Assembly (NCBI GenBank): GCA_958510825.1 | Contig: OY294044.1 | Coordinates: forward strand, 40,460,791 to 40,524,790 | DNA from: Brachypterus glaber | Taxonomy: Eukaryota; Arthropoda; Insecta; Coleoptera; Kateretidae | Direction: 5' to 3' | DNA length: 64,000 nucleotides | In this document: positions 1-9,789 of the stretch, piece by piece | How the letters are laid out: the number at the start of each line of letters is the position of its first letter | How positions within the stretch are numbered: position 1 is the stretch's first letter | Program-made: the position numbers and the translations under genes | Notes under the pieces: model-generated | What the model was told of the DNA's origin: nothing | Seen by the model: the letters and a program-made list of their open reading frames with translations, nothing else | Database searches by the model: none

Positions 1-2
1 CA

Positions 3-776
3 AACACTAAGCTTCGTGCAATTCAGGTCCCCATTTTTGATGGAAAGTGCATAAACCAATTTAAATCTTTTTTTGATATATTTTTAGCTGTCATTGACAA
101 AAACCAGGAGCTCTCTGAGGTAGAAAAACTATTTTATTTACGGTCATATCTAAAAAATGAATCTTTGTCATTAATTAGCAACTTGCCACTTGTAAACGAA
201 AGCTATAAAGAAGCAAAAATGCTTCTTAAAAATAGATTTGACAATGATTTCATGATTATAACTTCTCATATTTCGTCCATTTTAGAAATGCCATCAATGG
301 CAAAAAGTACCGCCGCAAATCTCAGAGATTTTGTGGCAAAAATTAGGCAACAACTAAGTGCTCTAAAAAATTTAGGTCAACCAGTCGACCATTGGAGCAT
401 GTTGCTAATTAATGTGATATCAAAAAAGATTGACTCATATACTAATAAGGCTTTTCATTTTGACAGAGATCTAAAGAAGCTACCAACGGTGGAAGAGTTC
501 CTGCTGTTTCTTGAGAACCGGGCAACGGCGCTGGAGGTTGTGGGACTTCCTGAGAAGCCCAAAACTGCAACGGCATGCCATACTACTGCTGCCAGGCCAG
601 GCAAACAGAGGGATGTGAGGTGCAAGCTTTGCAACTTGCCAGGACACAAGCTTTTTAACTGTAGTAAGTTTAAAAATTTACCTATTTCTGAACGTTTAAA
701 ATTTATTTCTGTTAATTCCAAAAGTTCATCACAAAATCGAACCCTATTTTCAAAATCCCTCCCATGTAACTCTTGA
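3..776 (+). pseudogene. BEL/Pao retrotransposon gag fragment
   Basis: The frame is open from the window edge and has no start codon in view, so this is the inner part of a longer gene. The protein resembles the DUF1759 gag region of BEL/Pao elements: an FDGK...F motif near the edge, an LRSYL stretch, then LPL and YKEAKMLLKNRF. A CCHC zinc knuckle (CKLCNLPGHKLFNC, about 623-664) follows a proline/alanine-rich linker. Gag packages element RNA into particles. The last 15 to 20 codons before the stop at 774 are probably not gag. From about 722 onward the opposite strand reads as a mariner-type transposase, so the real gag homology ends near 720. No protease or RT follows, so it is a dead fragment. 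Confidence 0.75.
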
Positions 777-1125
777 TTAAGACATAATTTATACGGATGT
801 AATTTAGAATTTTTAATAACCCTACTAACTGATGTTGCTGATAAATGATGTTCCCTTGTGATTATCCTTGTAGACTTGTGGGGATCATTGATAACTGCTT
901 CTTGAATTATAGTTATAGTTTCAGGATCTTTGGTTACTGGACTTTCGCAAACTTTTTTTATGTCCCTTACTCCTCCAAAAATAAATTAACAATTCTTCGT
1001 ACGCTAAAGTAACTAATACTATCATCGGGGAACTTTTCTACTATTCTTCTCGTTGTTTCTCTTAAATTTCGAGCACATTCTCCATAAGTTAAAATAATTT
1101 CTTTCTTTACTTCTAAAGTTATCAT
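722..1125 (-). pseudogene. Mariner/Tc1-type transposase N-terminal remnant
   Basis: Read on the minus strand from an ATG at 1125, this gives a helix-turn-helix N-terminus (VKKEIILTYGECARNLRET...). It then gives a second, paired-like part with PHKSTRIITREHHLSATSVSRVIK, HPYKLCLNQEL and RDFENRVRFCDELLE. That order is typical of insect transposases with a DUF4817-like N-terminus and a DDE_3 catalytic domain. The two parts are in different frames, with one indel near 985. The catalytic domain is missing because the sequence runs into the BEL gag fragment near 722. A catalytic half of the same general type lies at 57169-57534, in a different element. Confidence 0.6.
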
Positions 1126-1587
1126 TTTGGCATTCAAAACTTGGTTTTATAAAAATCTTGCTTTGTTAATTTTTTGATTATAATGTAAAATCAAATTTGA
1201 CATTTATTGTCATCATATACGACTTATTTAAAAAATTTAATTTCAAGGCATCCTACTCTTTGGCCATAGCGGGGTCATTCCATTATGCAATTGCCCTTTT
1301 TTAAGGTTTTATAAAATTAAGAATTTAAATCGAAAATTATTGTTTTTAGTGAAAAAAATTATCATATGATAAAGAAAAATTGTTACTTTTTTTAATTTTG
1401 GCATTTGAAAGTATTGTTATGCTTTTAAAAGTGCATGTGTGGAGCTCTAGCTCAAAACCAAAAGAGAGTAGAAAACTTTTGTTTTGGGTCAATTGAAGAT
1501 AATTAGGTCCATATTATCTGGTAAAAGTTTCATGTTGATATCTTTGTTAATAACGCCACAGTTTGACTGATTTGTCTACCGTGGGAC
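1126..1587. other. AT-rich stretch without a recognised gene
   Basis: I see no open frame of note, no RNA gene and no clear terminal repeat. It separates the transposase remnant from a truncated LTR fragment. Confidence 0.5.
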
Positions 1588-1682
1588 ACCGTATATACAA
1601 AATAAACATAGATTATAACGTAAGTAAACGAATAGTTTAATTAACCCTTGCTATATTACAAAGTGACAATTTATATCGTTAC
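1588..1682 (-). mobile_element. Truncated 5' end of an LTR
   Basis: About 95 bp match the reverse complement of the first 90 bp or so of the solo LTR at 7287-8760, including its TGTAACGATATAAAT start and the AATATAGCAAGGGTTAATTA stretch. The LTR terminus lies at about 1682, where the palindrome begins. The rest of the LTR is absent on the other side, so this is a broken copy. Confidence 0.7.
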
Positions 1683-2337
1683 ACTACCCAGAGAGTCAAA
1701 AGCCAAAATATTAGGTCCCGCAAAAATTTATTGGCTAAACTATAGCCATTTTTCTTTTTTTTTTCAAAATTTTGACTTGAATTTGGGTATTTTTGATTAC
1801 GCAGATGTTTTTTGAACTAAAAGGCTGAAATTTGGGTTTCTAGTGTAAAATTGACCAAGGAACAATAACATGGTCTCAGATTTAATCTACGACAAATATC
1901 TCCAAAAATATGGGTCAAAAACACTCAAAATTTACCAAAAAAGTCCCAAATCTTGGGGAAATGGTCAAAAAATGTTTTCTTTTGCTATCCGAGTCAGGCA
2001 TCTTGTAGAGAAAGAATCAACGAATCCAATGAGCATTCGCACATATTTTTAGGACGAACCGTTTAGAAACTGCGCGGCTCCAAAATTTAAAGTTTTTGTT
2101 TTTTTTTTTCAAAAATCTCAATTTTTTGGCAGACTAACATCTCTACTCTAAATTTATCTGCTCCATAACATTCCTGCTCCTTAACAGCCCTACTTCATAA
2201 CAACTCTACTCCTTAACATATCTACTCCATAACATCTGTACCCCGTAACAACTCTACTCCACACTATATGCACTTTATTAGCCAACTTCAGTGGAATTAA
2301 ATTTATTTTTATTTGAAAAAAAAAATAATATGAGCCT

Positions 2338-3068
2338 TTAATGAGGCCTTCTCAAAATTCTCAGAGTGTACATTTCTTCAAGATCCGAGGAAGTCAAATA
2401 TATTTTGTTAGACTTCTCATCAAGTGCTACTTCACAAAGCACATGTGGGAGTGGAATTGTTGTAGTTTTTTTTCTTTTGGCCAATTTATCTCCTTGGCTG
2501 GAAGCCTTGGCATCAGGAGTGACACATCCACTTCTGATTCGTTGCTGTAGACGTCGGTGACCATCAAGGGCGTAGATCTTTTTCTTCTATGGGGGGGTAA
2601 TACCCAGGGCCGGCCTTTCAAGCCTCAAATTTGGCGCCCCTAACAAAAGAAAAAACACCCTAAAATAAAGCGTGCGCCTACAAAAAAAAATTTCCCCCCA
2701 AAAAATGCCATCAAGAAAAAAAGCTTTGTTCCTGACGGTTTCTACCAAACTTGGCGCCCAAAAAAATACCAACAATAAAAAAAACTGTGTCCCTGACAGT
2801 TTCTACCAAACTTATCGCCCTGCAAACAAAATTGGCGCTCACGCCTATGGGGGGGGTAATTACCCCCATTACCCCCCTATTACCCCCCTCATCTACGCCC
2901 TTGGTGACCATTGCAACATATCTGCTTTTTGGCAACCTAACAACAACATACATTCCACCAAAAACACTTAAAGTTTCGGATGGTCTGGGGACCTTGGTGA
3001 GGGCATGATTCAAAGAAGGCTCATTATACTTGTCATTTGAAATCTTCCAGCAAGCTACTGAATTGTCT
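2338..3068 (-). pseudogene. Inverted partial copy of the palindrome protein gene
   Basis: This is the minus-strand counterpart of the gene at 3257-4431. It carries the last exon (reading from about 3068 down through FGGMYVVVRLPKSRYVAMVT, then the MITE, then the SEVDVSLLMPRLPAKE part) and the stop at 2338-2340. The exon that precedes the intron in the right copy is missing, because the arm homology ends inside the intron near 3145. The frame is broken by the MITE at 2565-2903. Function is unknown. Confidence 0.6.
2565..2903. mobile_element. hAT-like MITE, left-arm copy
   Basis: 339 bp with terminal inverted repeats CAAGGGCGTAGAT / ATCTACGCCCTTG, flanked by a perfect 8-bp duplication GTGACCAT (2557-2564 and 2904-2911). 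CA(A)GGG termini with 8-bp duplications are characteristic of the hAT superfamily. The inside is a short minisatellite: a GGCGCCAAGTTTGGTAGAAAC-type unit occurs about twice, between C-rich and G-rich runs. No transposase is encoded. Confidence 0.85.
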
Positions 3069-3256
3069 AAAAAGAGAAAGGAAAACATACATAAAACCCT
3101 AGGAAAAAAACAAAGATAGTTACATTAATTAATATTTGGTTATCTTAAGAATGCAACACTTTAAGCTTAAACTCTGATTTCTGACTGCAAAGGTTTTTTA
3201 AATACCCAAGGGTATTGTTGACTTGTTGCAAAATAAGTATGCGACACTTTAAGCTA

Positions 3257-4431
3257 CCCAAGGGTATTTTAAAAACCTTTGCTGTCAGAAATCAGAGTTT
3301 AAGCTTAAAGTGTCGCATACTTATTTTGCAACAAGTCATGGGAAATGGCAATGTGATGCCGATGGTGGCTCAGTCAAGAGGAAGGCAAGACGGGCCAGCT
3401 TGCAGAGGCCACTAGACAACCAAATCATTAACACCCATGACTTATTTGAATTTTGTAGTTCAGTTTGTTTTAAAAACTGAGGTAGAAGATTTGAGAAAAA
3501 TGTACGTAGAAATTATGCCTCATCTTGAAACAGTACCTGGAACAAGAACATTTCATTTTATAAAGCCAATCACAGGTAAGATAACCAAATATTAATTAAT
3601 GTAACTATCTTTGTTTTTTTCCTAGGCTTTTATGTATGTTTTCCTTTCTCTTTTTAGACAATTCAGTAGCTTGCTGGAAGATTTCAAATGACAAGTATGA
3701 TGAGCCTTCTTTAAATCATGCCCTCACCAAGGCCCCCAAACTATCCGAAACTTTAAGTGTTTTTGGTGGAATGTATGTTGTTGTTAGGTTGGCAAAAATC
3801 AGATATGTTGCAATGGTCACAAGGGCGTAGATGAGGGGGGTAATGGGGGTAATTACCCCCCCCATAGGCGTGGGCGCCAATTTTGTTTGCAGGGCGCCAA
3901 GTTTGGTAGAAACCGTCAGGGACACAGTTTTTTTATTGTTGGTATTTTTTTGGGCGCCAAGTTTGGTAGAAACCATCAGGGACAAAGCTTTTGTCTTAGA
4001 GTATTGGTATTTTTTTGGTTGGGCGCCAAGTTTGGTAGAAACCGTCAGGGGCTTTTTTTCTTGATGGCATTTTTTGGGGGCATTTTTTTTTTGTAGGCGC
4101 ACAAAGCTTTATTTTAGGGTGTTTTTTCTTTTGCTAGGGGCGCCAAATTTAGGCTTGAAAGGTCGGCCCTGGGTATTACCCCCCCCCATAGAAGAAAAGG
4201 ATCTACGCCCTTGATGGTCACCGCGACGAATCAGAAGTGGATGTGTCACTCCTGATGCCAAGGCTTCCAGCCAAGGAGCTAAATTGGCCAAAAGAAAAAA
4301 AAACTGCAACAATTCCACTCCCACATGTGCTTTGTGAAGTAGCACTTGATGAGAAGTCTAACAAAATATATTTGACTTCCTCGGATCTTGAAAAAATGTA
4401 CACTCTGAGAATTTTGAGAAGGCCTCATTAA
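3257..4431 (+). pseudogene. Spliced transposon-like protein gene, family not recognised
   Basis: The first exon (open from about 3257) carries YFATSHGKWQCDADGG followed by SVKRKARRASLQRP. A one-base frameshift near 3473 leads into VEDLRKMYVEIMPHLETVPG. An 82-bp intron follows with good splice signals: donor CACAG|GTAAG at 3575/3576 and acceptor TTTCTCTTTTTAG at 3657. The next exon continues in phase with NSVACWKISNDKYDEPSLNH and FGGMYVVVRLAKIRYVAMVT. It is then interrupted by the MITE at 3821-4213 and resumes to the TAA at 4429-4431. Similar TSHGK...CD..GG..KR proteins recur in insect and cnidarian genomes, but I cannot name the family. Its place in a palindrome suggests transposon cargo, which is inference. 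The upstream start is not seen. Confidence 0.55.
3821..4213. mobile_element. hAT-like MITE, right-arm copy
   Basis: Inverted counterpart of the MITE at 2565-2903, flanked by the same 8-bp duplication ATGGTCAC (3813-3820 and 4214-4221). One C has been lost at its left terminus, so it starts AAGGGCG. At 393 bp it is longer than the left copy because it has about three minisatellite units instead of two. Since the same insertion sits in both arms, it predates the inverted duplication. Confidence 0.85.
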
Positions 4432-5055
4432 AGGCTCATATTTTTTTTTCAAATAAAAATAAATTTAATTCCACTGAAGTGGCTAATAAAGTGCATATAG
4501 TGTGGAGTAGAGTTGTTACGGGGTAGATATGTTATGGAGTAGATATGTTAAGGAGTAGAGTTGTTATGGAGTAGGGCTGTTATGGAGTAGGGATGTTATG
4601 GAGTAGAGAAATTTAGAGTAGAGATGTTAGTCTGCCAAAAAATTGAGATTTTTGAAAAAAAAACAAAAACCTCAAATTTTGAAGCCGCGCAGTTTCTAAA
4701 CGGTTCGTCCTAAAAATATGTGCGAACACTTATTGGATTCGTTGATTTTTTCTCTATAAGATGCCTGACTCGGATAGCAAAAGAAAACATTTTTTGACCA
4801 TTTCCCCAAGATTTGAGTGTTTTTGACCCATATTTTTGAAAATATTTGTCGTAGATCAAATCTGAGACCATGTTGTTGTTCCTTAGTCAATTTCTCACTA
4901 GAAACCCAAATTTCAGCCTTTTAGTTCAAAAAACACCTGCGTAATCAAAAATACCCAAATTCAAGTCAAAAATTTGAAAAAAAAAGAAAAATGGCTACAG
5001 CTTAGCCAATAAATTTTGCGGGACCTAATATTTTGGCTTTTGACTACTCTCTGGG

Positions 5056-6187
5056 TGGGTAACATGCCCACCAAAAATCAGCCAAATCGGAGGGGGTCGA
5101 TGTCAAGTGTGGCTATTCTTAAATAATTTTACTCAAAACGGCATTGTGAGATATGCGACTAATAGAATTCTTTCGTGGTACGCCTCAACTTTGATCAGTT
5201 TTCCATAAAAAAGAAATTTTTAAAGCCTCATAAAAAGTTTCGGACGGTTGTGCTTTATTTATTGAAAATGGACTGATCGCTTTCCTCTGTATACAGCTGT
5301 AACATAATATACTTTCTAGCATTGAGATCTTAAAAAAAAATCGGTAAAAGGTATTTTTTCGAAAATGTCTTTAAACATTATTTTAAGTTCTTTTTTATTT
5401 TTGTTTGGACTTTTGGATATTCTTTTTTATTTTTATTTTTTTGTCAAGTCTGTAGGACTACTTTTAGGTATTGCGATCTAAATTTTTTGTATTTATGTAT
5501 TTTTCAGTAATTTCTTTGATCATTATTTTGTTATTTTTGTTTTTGGATATTCTTTTTTTATTTATTTTTTTTTTGGGTCGACAGTATTTTTTTAGTAAAA
5601 ATAGACTATTATATAAAAGAAAGTATTGCATTGTTTGTATCATTATTTTATGTCCTCCTATTTATCGATTTTATACCATGCAATGTAAGTGTGGTCAAGT
5701 TTGGCACGTAAATCAAATAGGTTTGTCTGTACAAGGTTAGAATTACTTTCCAGAGTATTTGACATTGTCCTTGGTCAACATAACAATGATAAGATTGGAC
5801 CGTACTATATTACACTCTTAACAGCTGTATGGTTGGAAGAGTACTATACGATGCTTTTTAAATTTCCTTAATCGTTAAAAATTACTTTAGATGAAAAACA
5901 TAAAATTGTTATTAAAAATGAGTTTCCATGAGAGAAAAAATCTTATTATTTTGTTTTTTAATACAGTGCCCGACAACTCCCCACCATGTGCAATTTTTTT
6001 TTGCTACCCAATTAAGTGAGTAATAATATCAGTAAATTCATTTATTATTGACCATAATTAAGCATTGTTTATTGACGATGGTTAATAATGGTAAAAAAAT
6101 AAGACAACTACTAATTTGTTTTAACTTATTTGTTAAACTAAGACTTGGAGTTACTAGCTTTGGGGAGTAGGAAAGACATAATATATA
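5056..6187. other. AT-rich non-coding stretch
   Basis: The beginning (5056-5300) looks like a continuation of the repeat that forms the right palindrome arm. The remainder is T-rich with no convincing gene. Short open frames here lack any recognisable domain. Confidence 0.45.
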
Positions 6188-6578
6188 GTCGGCTTACAAG
6201 TAAAGAGCACTAAGTCCAAAAACATGGTTTTGAGATATTGACAAATTTAACTTTCACTGTTGTTTTTTAATTTTTGTAATAATTGTTACAAAAATTCACG
6301 TTTCGCCAAACAAACACTAAGTCGCTTAGTGCAGAAACATTTTAAATAATCTACAAGTAAAAGGCACTAAGTGCACTAAGTGACTTAGTGCCTATTGCCA
6401 GATAACATTTTAATCAAAATCAAATTGGTGCGTTTTGTATAGTGTGTAACTCTCTTGGCAGTCCACCTAGAAGTTAGTTCGGTTTACCAGTACATAGATC
6501 ATCAAAAATTAATTACAATACCATAAAAATCCCATTTTTGCAAAAAAGTGACTTAGTGCCTTTTACTTGTAAGCCGAC
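6188..6578. mobile_element. MITE with long TIRs and CACTAAGT subterminal motifs
   Basis: The ends are inverted repeats of about 29 bp (GTCGGCTTACAAGTAAAGAG... and ...CTTTTACTTGTAAGCCGAC). The motif CACTAAGT/ACTTAGTG recurs at both termini and in a palindromic cluster at about 6310-6390. It has no coding capacity. The flanks are AT-rich (ATATA / GATATTA), so the target duplication is unclear. The superfamily is not assigned. Confidence 0.75.
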
Positions 6579-7286
6579 GATATTATGCATAATATGCATA
6601 ATATTATTATGCACCATGTATGCTAACAGTCTTAAATGTTCTCGACTGATTTTTTTTTCTCGACTACGTCAGCAAAAAAACGTCAAACTGGAACGCTTAA
6701 GACTAACTTCGCATACTAAGTGCATAATACTATTATATATTATATATTTTTAAAAATGGTCTTTACCACCTATAAAAGCATGGAAAATTGACATTTGTTA
6801 CCTGTTATATAAAGAAAATGTCAATTTAAATTTTTAAATAGGAAAAAGTCCACTAGGTATTTGCCAAATTTGCGAAAAATGTTATGAGATTTTTTTTAAG
6901 CGTGATCAATAACTGGAAGGCCAAAATTTAAGAGGTGATTCCACATTTAAAACCATGAAAAACCCAAGTTCATAGAACGATTGGTCTGGAAATGAGCCCT
7001 TAAATGATGGAAACATTGAATGGAGAACAAAAAAGCACAAATAAAATTTTAATGCTGAAAGTTGATTCTTCATTTAAAACTAAGGAAAAAATTATTCTAC
7101 ACCGAAATACCCAAACTTAATAATAAAGAAGTAATAGCCTTTTAAAACATAACATTTTTGGCAGCACAAAATCTTCTTAATTGCATTTTTTTAAACGGTT
7201 GCTCCTACAATGTTACACTATATGACATTTTTTATGCAGTTTTGCTTAAGAAAAACTAAAGAAAAAAGTATTCTACACCTAAACAC

Positions 7287-8760
7287 TGTAACGATATAAA
7301 TCGTCACTTTGTAATATAGCAAGGGTTAATTAAACTATTCGTTTACTTACGTTATAATTTATGTTTATTTTGTATATAAATAGTTACGTACGTACAGAAC
7401 TATATTGTATCTGGAACTATTTTGTAGCAGGAACTGAATTCTAACCATACAAATCTCTATTCCATAGTTCTACCTGAAAATATAAACCTCTGATAAAAGA
7501 TGGTGGTGTCGTATTGACGAGTGTTTATTTTCTGCAATCATCGAAGTAATCCTTCATGTATTTTTATTTAAAGTTAGTGAAAATGAATATTTAAACAATG
7601 CGGAAGATATTGTAACTGTTATTTTCTACAATTACGCATTTATAACGTTTCGATGGACATCGAAGACTTAGCACGACACCACCATTCCTATACCATTAAT
7701 ATGGAATTACATTAACCATTCCTATACCATTAATATGGAATTACATTAATCATTCCTATACCATTAATATGGAATTACATTAATCATTAGCTTAAACATA
7801 ATTTAAGTTGAAGTTTATTTTGGTATATTTGAGTTCTGTAATTTTCGGCATAGATAAATTCTATTTAACCGTCTAGCAGACTATTTTATATTGGACATTA
7901 TTTTCAAAAGTATATTTTATCCCGGACGACATTTTCAATAGTACATTTTATCCTGGAAGATGATTTTTCCAAAGTAGATGGGACAGCTTATTTTTTTCTT
8001 CTTTCATTTGAGAAATGAATTCATCAGCATAGGGGAGACTTGTACAGATGGAGACGATGGAATTCATACCTCATGGATTTTGCAGAAACCAGCTAAGTAC
8101 TCTTTCTGAAAACTTTTGAAAGCAATATTTCATATTTTAAATTCTTTTATTTCAATATTCTTATAACTGTAAACTATATCAGATCTGATATAGTATTGTT
8201 TAATACTATATGCCCTTCTGGCTTTTGTTCATTTTTAGGTACTTATTTTATTTTAAAAACATTTAATCTCATTTATTAATTATTAAATATCATACTTTTG
8301 ATTAAATGATTTCTAATTTAAGCATGACTTTTATACACTGCAAGAAATGATTGCTGTTTACATACATTTCTTGGTGCTTGCTGAACTTCATGTTTTCTTT
8401 ATACATTTAAGTCGAATGATTTCTGAATTTAGTAATTTTTATTAAGATTTCTATCATTATATCTTAATATAACTACACATATTTTTTATATATAATAATA
8501 CATTACTTGACGTGCTTTCATTAAGTTTATTTATAATAAATTTCTCAAATGAATTATCTTATTTTACTTAAGAGTTATATTTTCTCAAACTGAAAAGCTT
8601 AAGTATTTACACTAGGTTGTTACTTACCTAAAGGAGTAAAAGCTAAAGTAACTGGCCCCCCTAACAACATTAATCAATTCTTTCTATTTTTCCCTTGCCC
8701 ATACCCATTGCTCCGCTGTCAAAACTAGCCGTTGGCAGCGAACGTATTAATTACGGTACA
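7287..8760 (+). mobile_element. Solo LTR, 1474 bp
   Basis: It starts TGTAACG and ends GGTACA, giving the inverted TGTA/TACA termini usual for LTRs. It is flanked by ACAC on both sides (7283-7286 and 8761-8764), a 4-bp duplication. A TATATAAATA promoter-like motif lies near 7374-7383. There is no coding sequence and no second LTR, so it is best explained by LTR-LTR recombination removing the body. The family is probably gypsy-like from the duplication size, but this is not certain. Confidence 0.75.
7683..7784 (+). repeat. 34-bp tandem repeat, three copies
   Basis: Three near-identical units CATTCCTATACCATTAATAT + GGAATTACATTAAC at 7683, 7717 and 7751, inside the solo LTR. Each unit contains the palindromic CCATTAATATGG. 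Confidence 0.95.
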
Positions 8761-9249
8761 ACACCTAAATTTAATATTAAAGGAGTAATAAACTTAAAAT
8801 ATAACATTTTTGGTAGCGTAATATGTTACATCCTCCTAATTGCATTTTTTTAAACTATTGCTCCTACAGTGTTATACTATGTAATTTTTTTATGCATGTT
8901 TAATCAAGGAATCTATATTTTTTAGAAAAAACTTTAAAAATACATATAAAAAGTTTGGGGCAAAAATGTGTAAGCCTTACACATTTTGTCCGTCTAGGCA
9001 CGTCTCTCTAAATTAACATAAATCCCTTGCCTTTATTATTTTAGTATGCATGCAAAACCTCGTTGGTCTAGGGTATCAGAGTTAAAAAATAAAAATATTA
9101 TTTTTAGTACAATTTTAAAGGGCACAGGGAGCTTATGGCTTCCTTCAGGACCAACCTTTATAGGAACTTTTTTTTTATATTTTTGGATGTAGAATTACCT
9201 TTTAAAGTTTGACATGCCAGTAACTGATCACCCTGTATATTTAAAATAA

Positions 9250-9789
9250 ATAGTTTTGGTAAAAAATTCGGTATTTTATTTTCAAATTGTTTTAAAATAA
9301 ATTAAACAATTTTTAAACAATTTTATTCAAGTGTTTTTCAGTTTAGTTTTGTAAAAATTAGCTCATTTTGAAGCATTTAGAATTATTACTTAGTAAGTAA
9401 TACTTACACTTCCTATTTTTATAAGAAAAAAATAAAATATTAATTACTCGCACATGATCTTTTCTTTTTAATCAAATAAAAAATTATCATTTAATCTCCA
9501 TAGCTAAGTGTATACTGTAAAAGGTAAAGTATTACATCTTCATGGCTTGTTAAGCTTGACCATAGATTTCAAAGTCCTTGTATAATATTTATACCACCAG
9601 TTTTGTCTAAAATTTGTTAACAGTAATTTATTATTACTCTTAAAGTACGTTGTGCTAGACTACGTGCTTCACTAATAAAAATTAATTTTCAATTTGAATA
9701 TACATATATTATTATTATTACATGTTTATAAGAGGTTTCCCAATATAAACTCAAAACATTACAATTTAAAAAATAAAAAAAAATTAAAT
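9250..9789. other. AT-rich stretch, nothing recognised
   Basis: No open frame with a domain and no repeat pair seen. It lies downstream of the LINE that ends near 9790. Confidence 0.45.

Larger units (their letters stand above)
1683..5055. repeat. Large diverged inverted repeat (palindrome)
   Basis: The left arm (about 1683-3145) is the reverse complement of the right arm (about 3577-5055). The centre of about 430 bp contains a second, smaller inverted repeat (about 3150-3345). The arms share the CTCTGG / GTCAAAAGCCAAAATATTAG outer edge, an array of short TGTTATGGAGTAGA-type units (about 2140-2270 and 4500-4630), the same MITE and the same coding exon. They differ by many substitutions and by indels, for example about 25 bp near 1930 absent from the right arm, and an extra minisatellite unit in the right MITE. 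This divergence argues against an assembly fold-back artefact. Confidence 0.85.
6850..9240. repeat. Old repeat of the 58-63 kb family, split by an LTR
   Basis: 6850-7286 and 8761-9240 are two parts of one degenerate repeat interrupted by the solo LTR. A unit of about 180 bp (ATTCTACACC...TAACATTTTTGG...TTTTTTAAACGGTTGCTCCTAC) occurs twice in tandem, and the LTR lies in the second unit. The right end (GTAGAATTACC...CACCCTGTATA) resembles the end of the array at 63083. GCAAAACCTCGTTG and similar phrases are shared with that array. Confidence 0.6.

Noticed and set aside
2672..4102. Overlapping frames rich in FGRNRQ or TVSTKLGA
   Set aside because: These are translations of the MITE minisatellite in different frames and strands.
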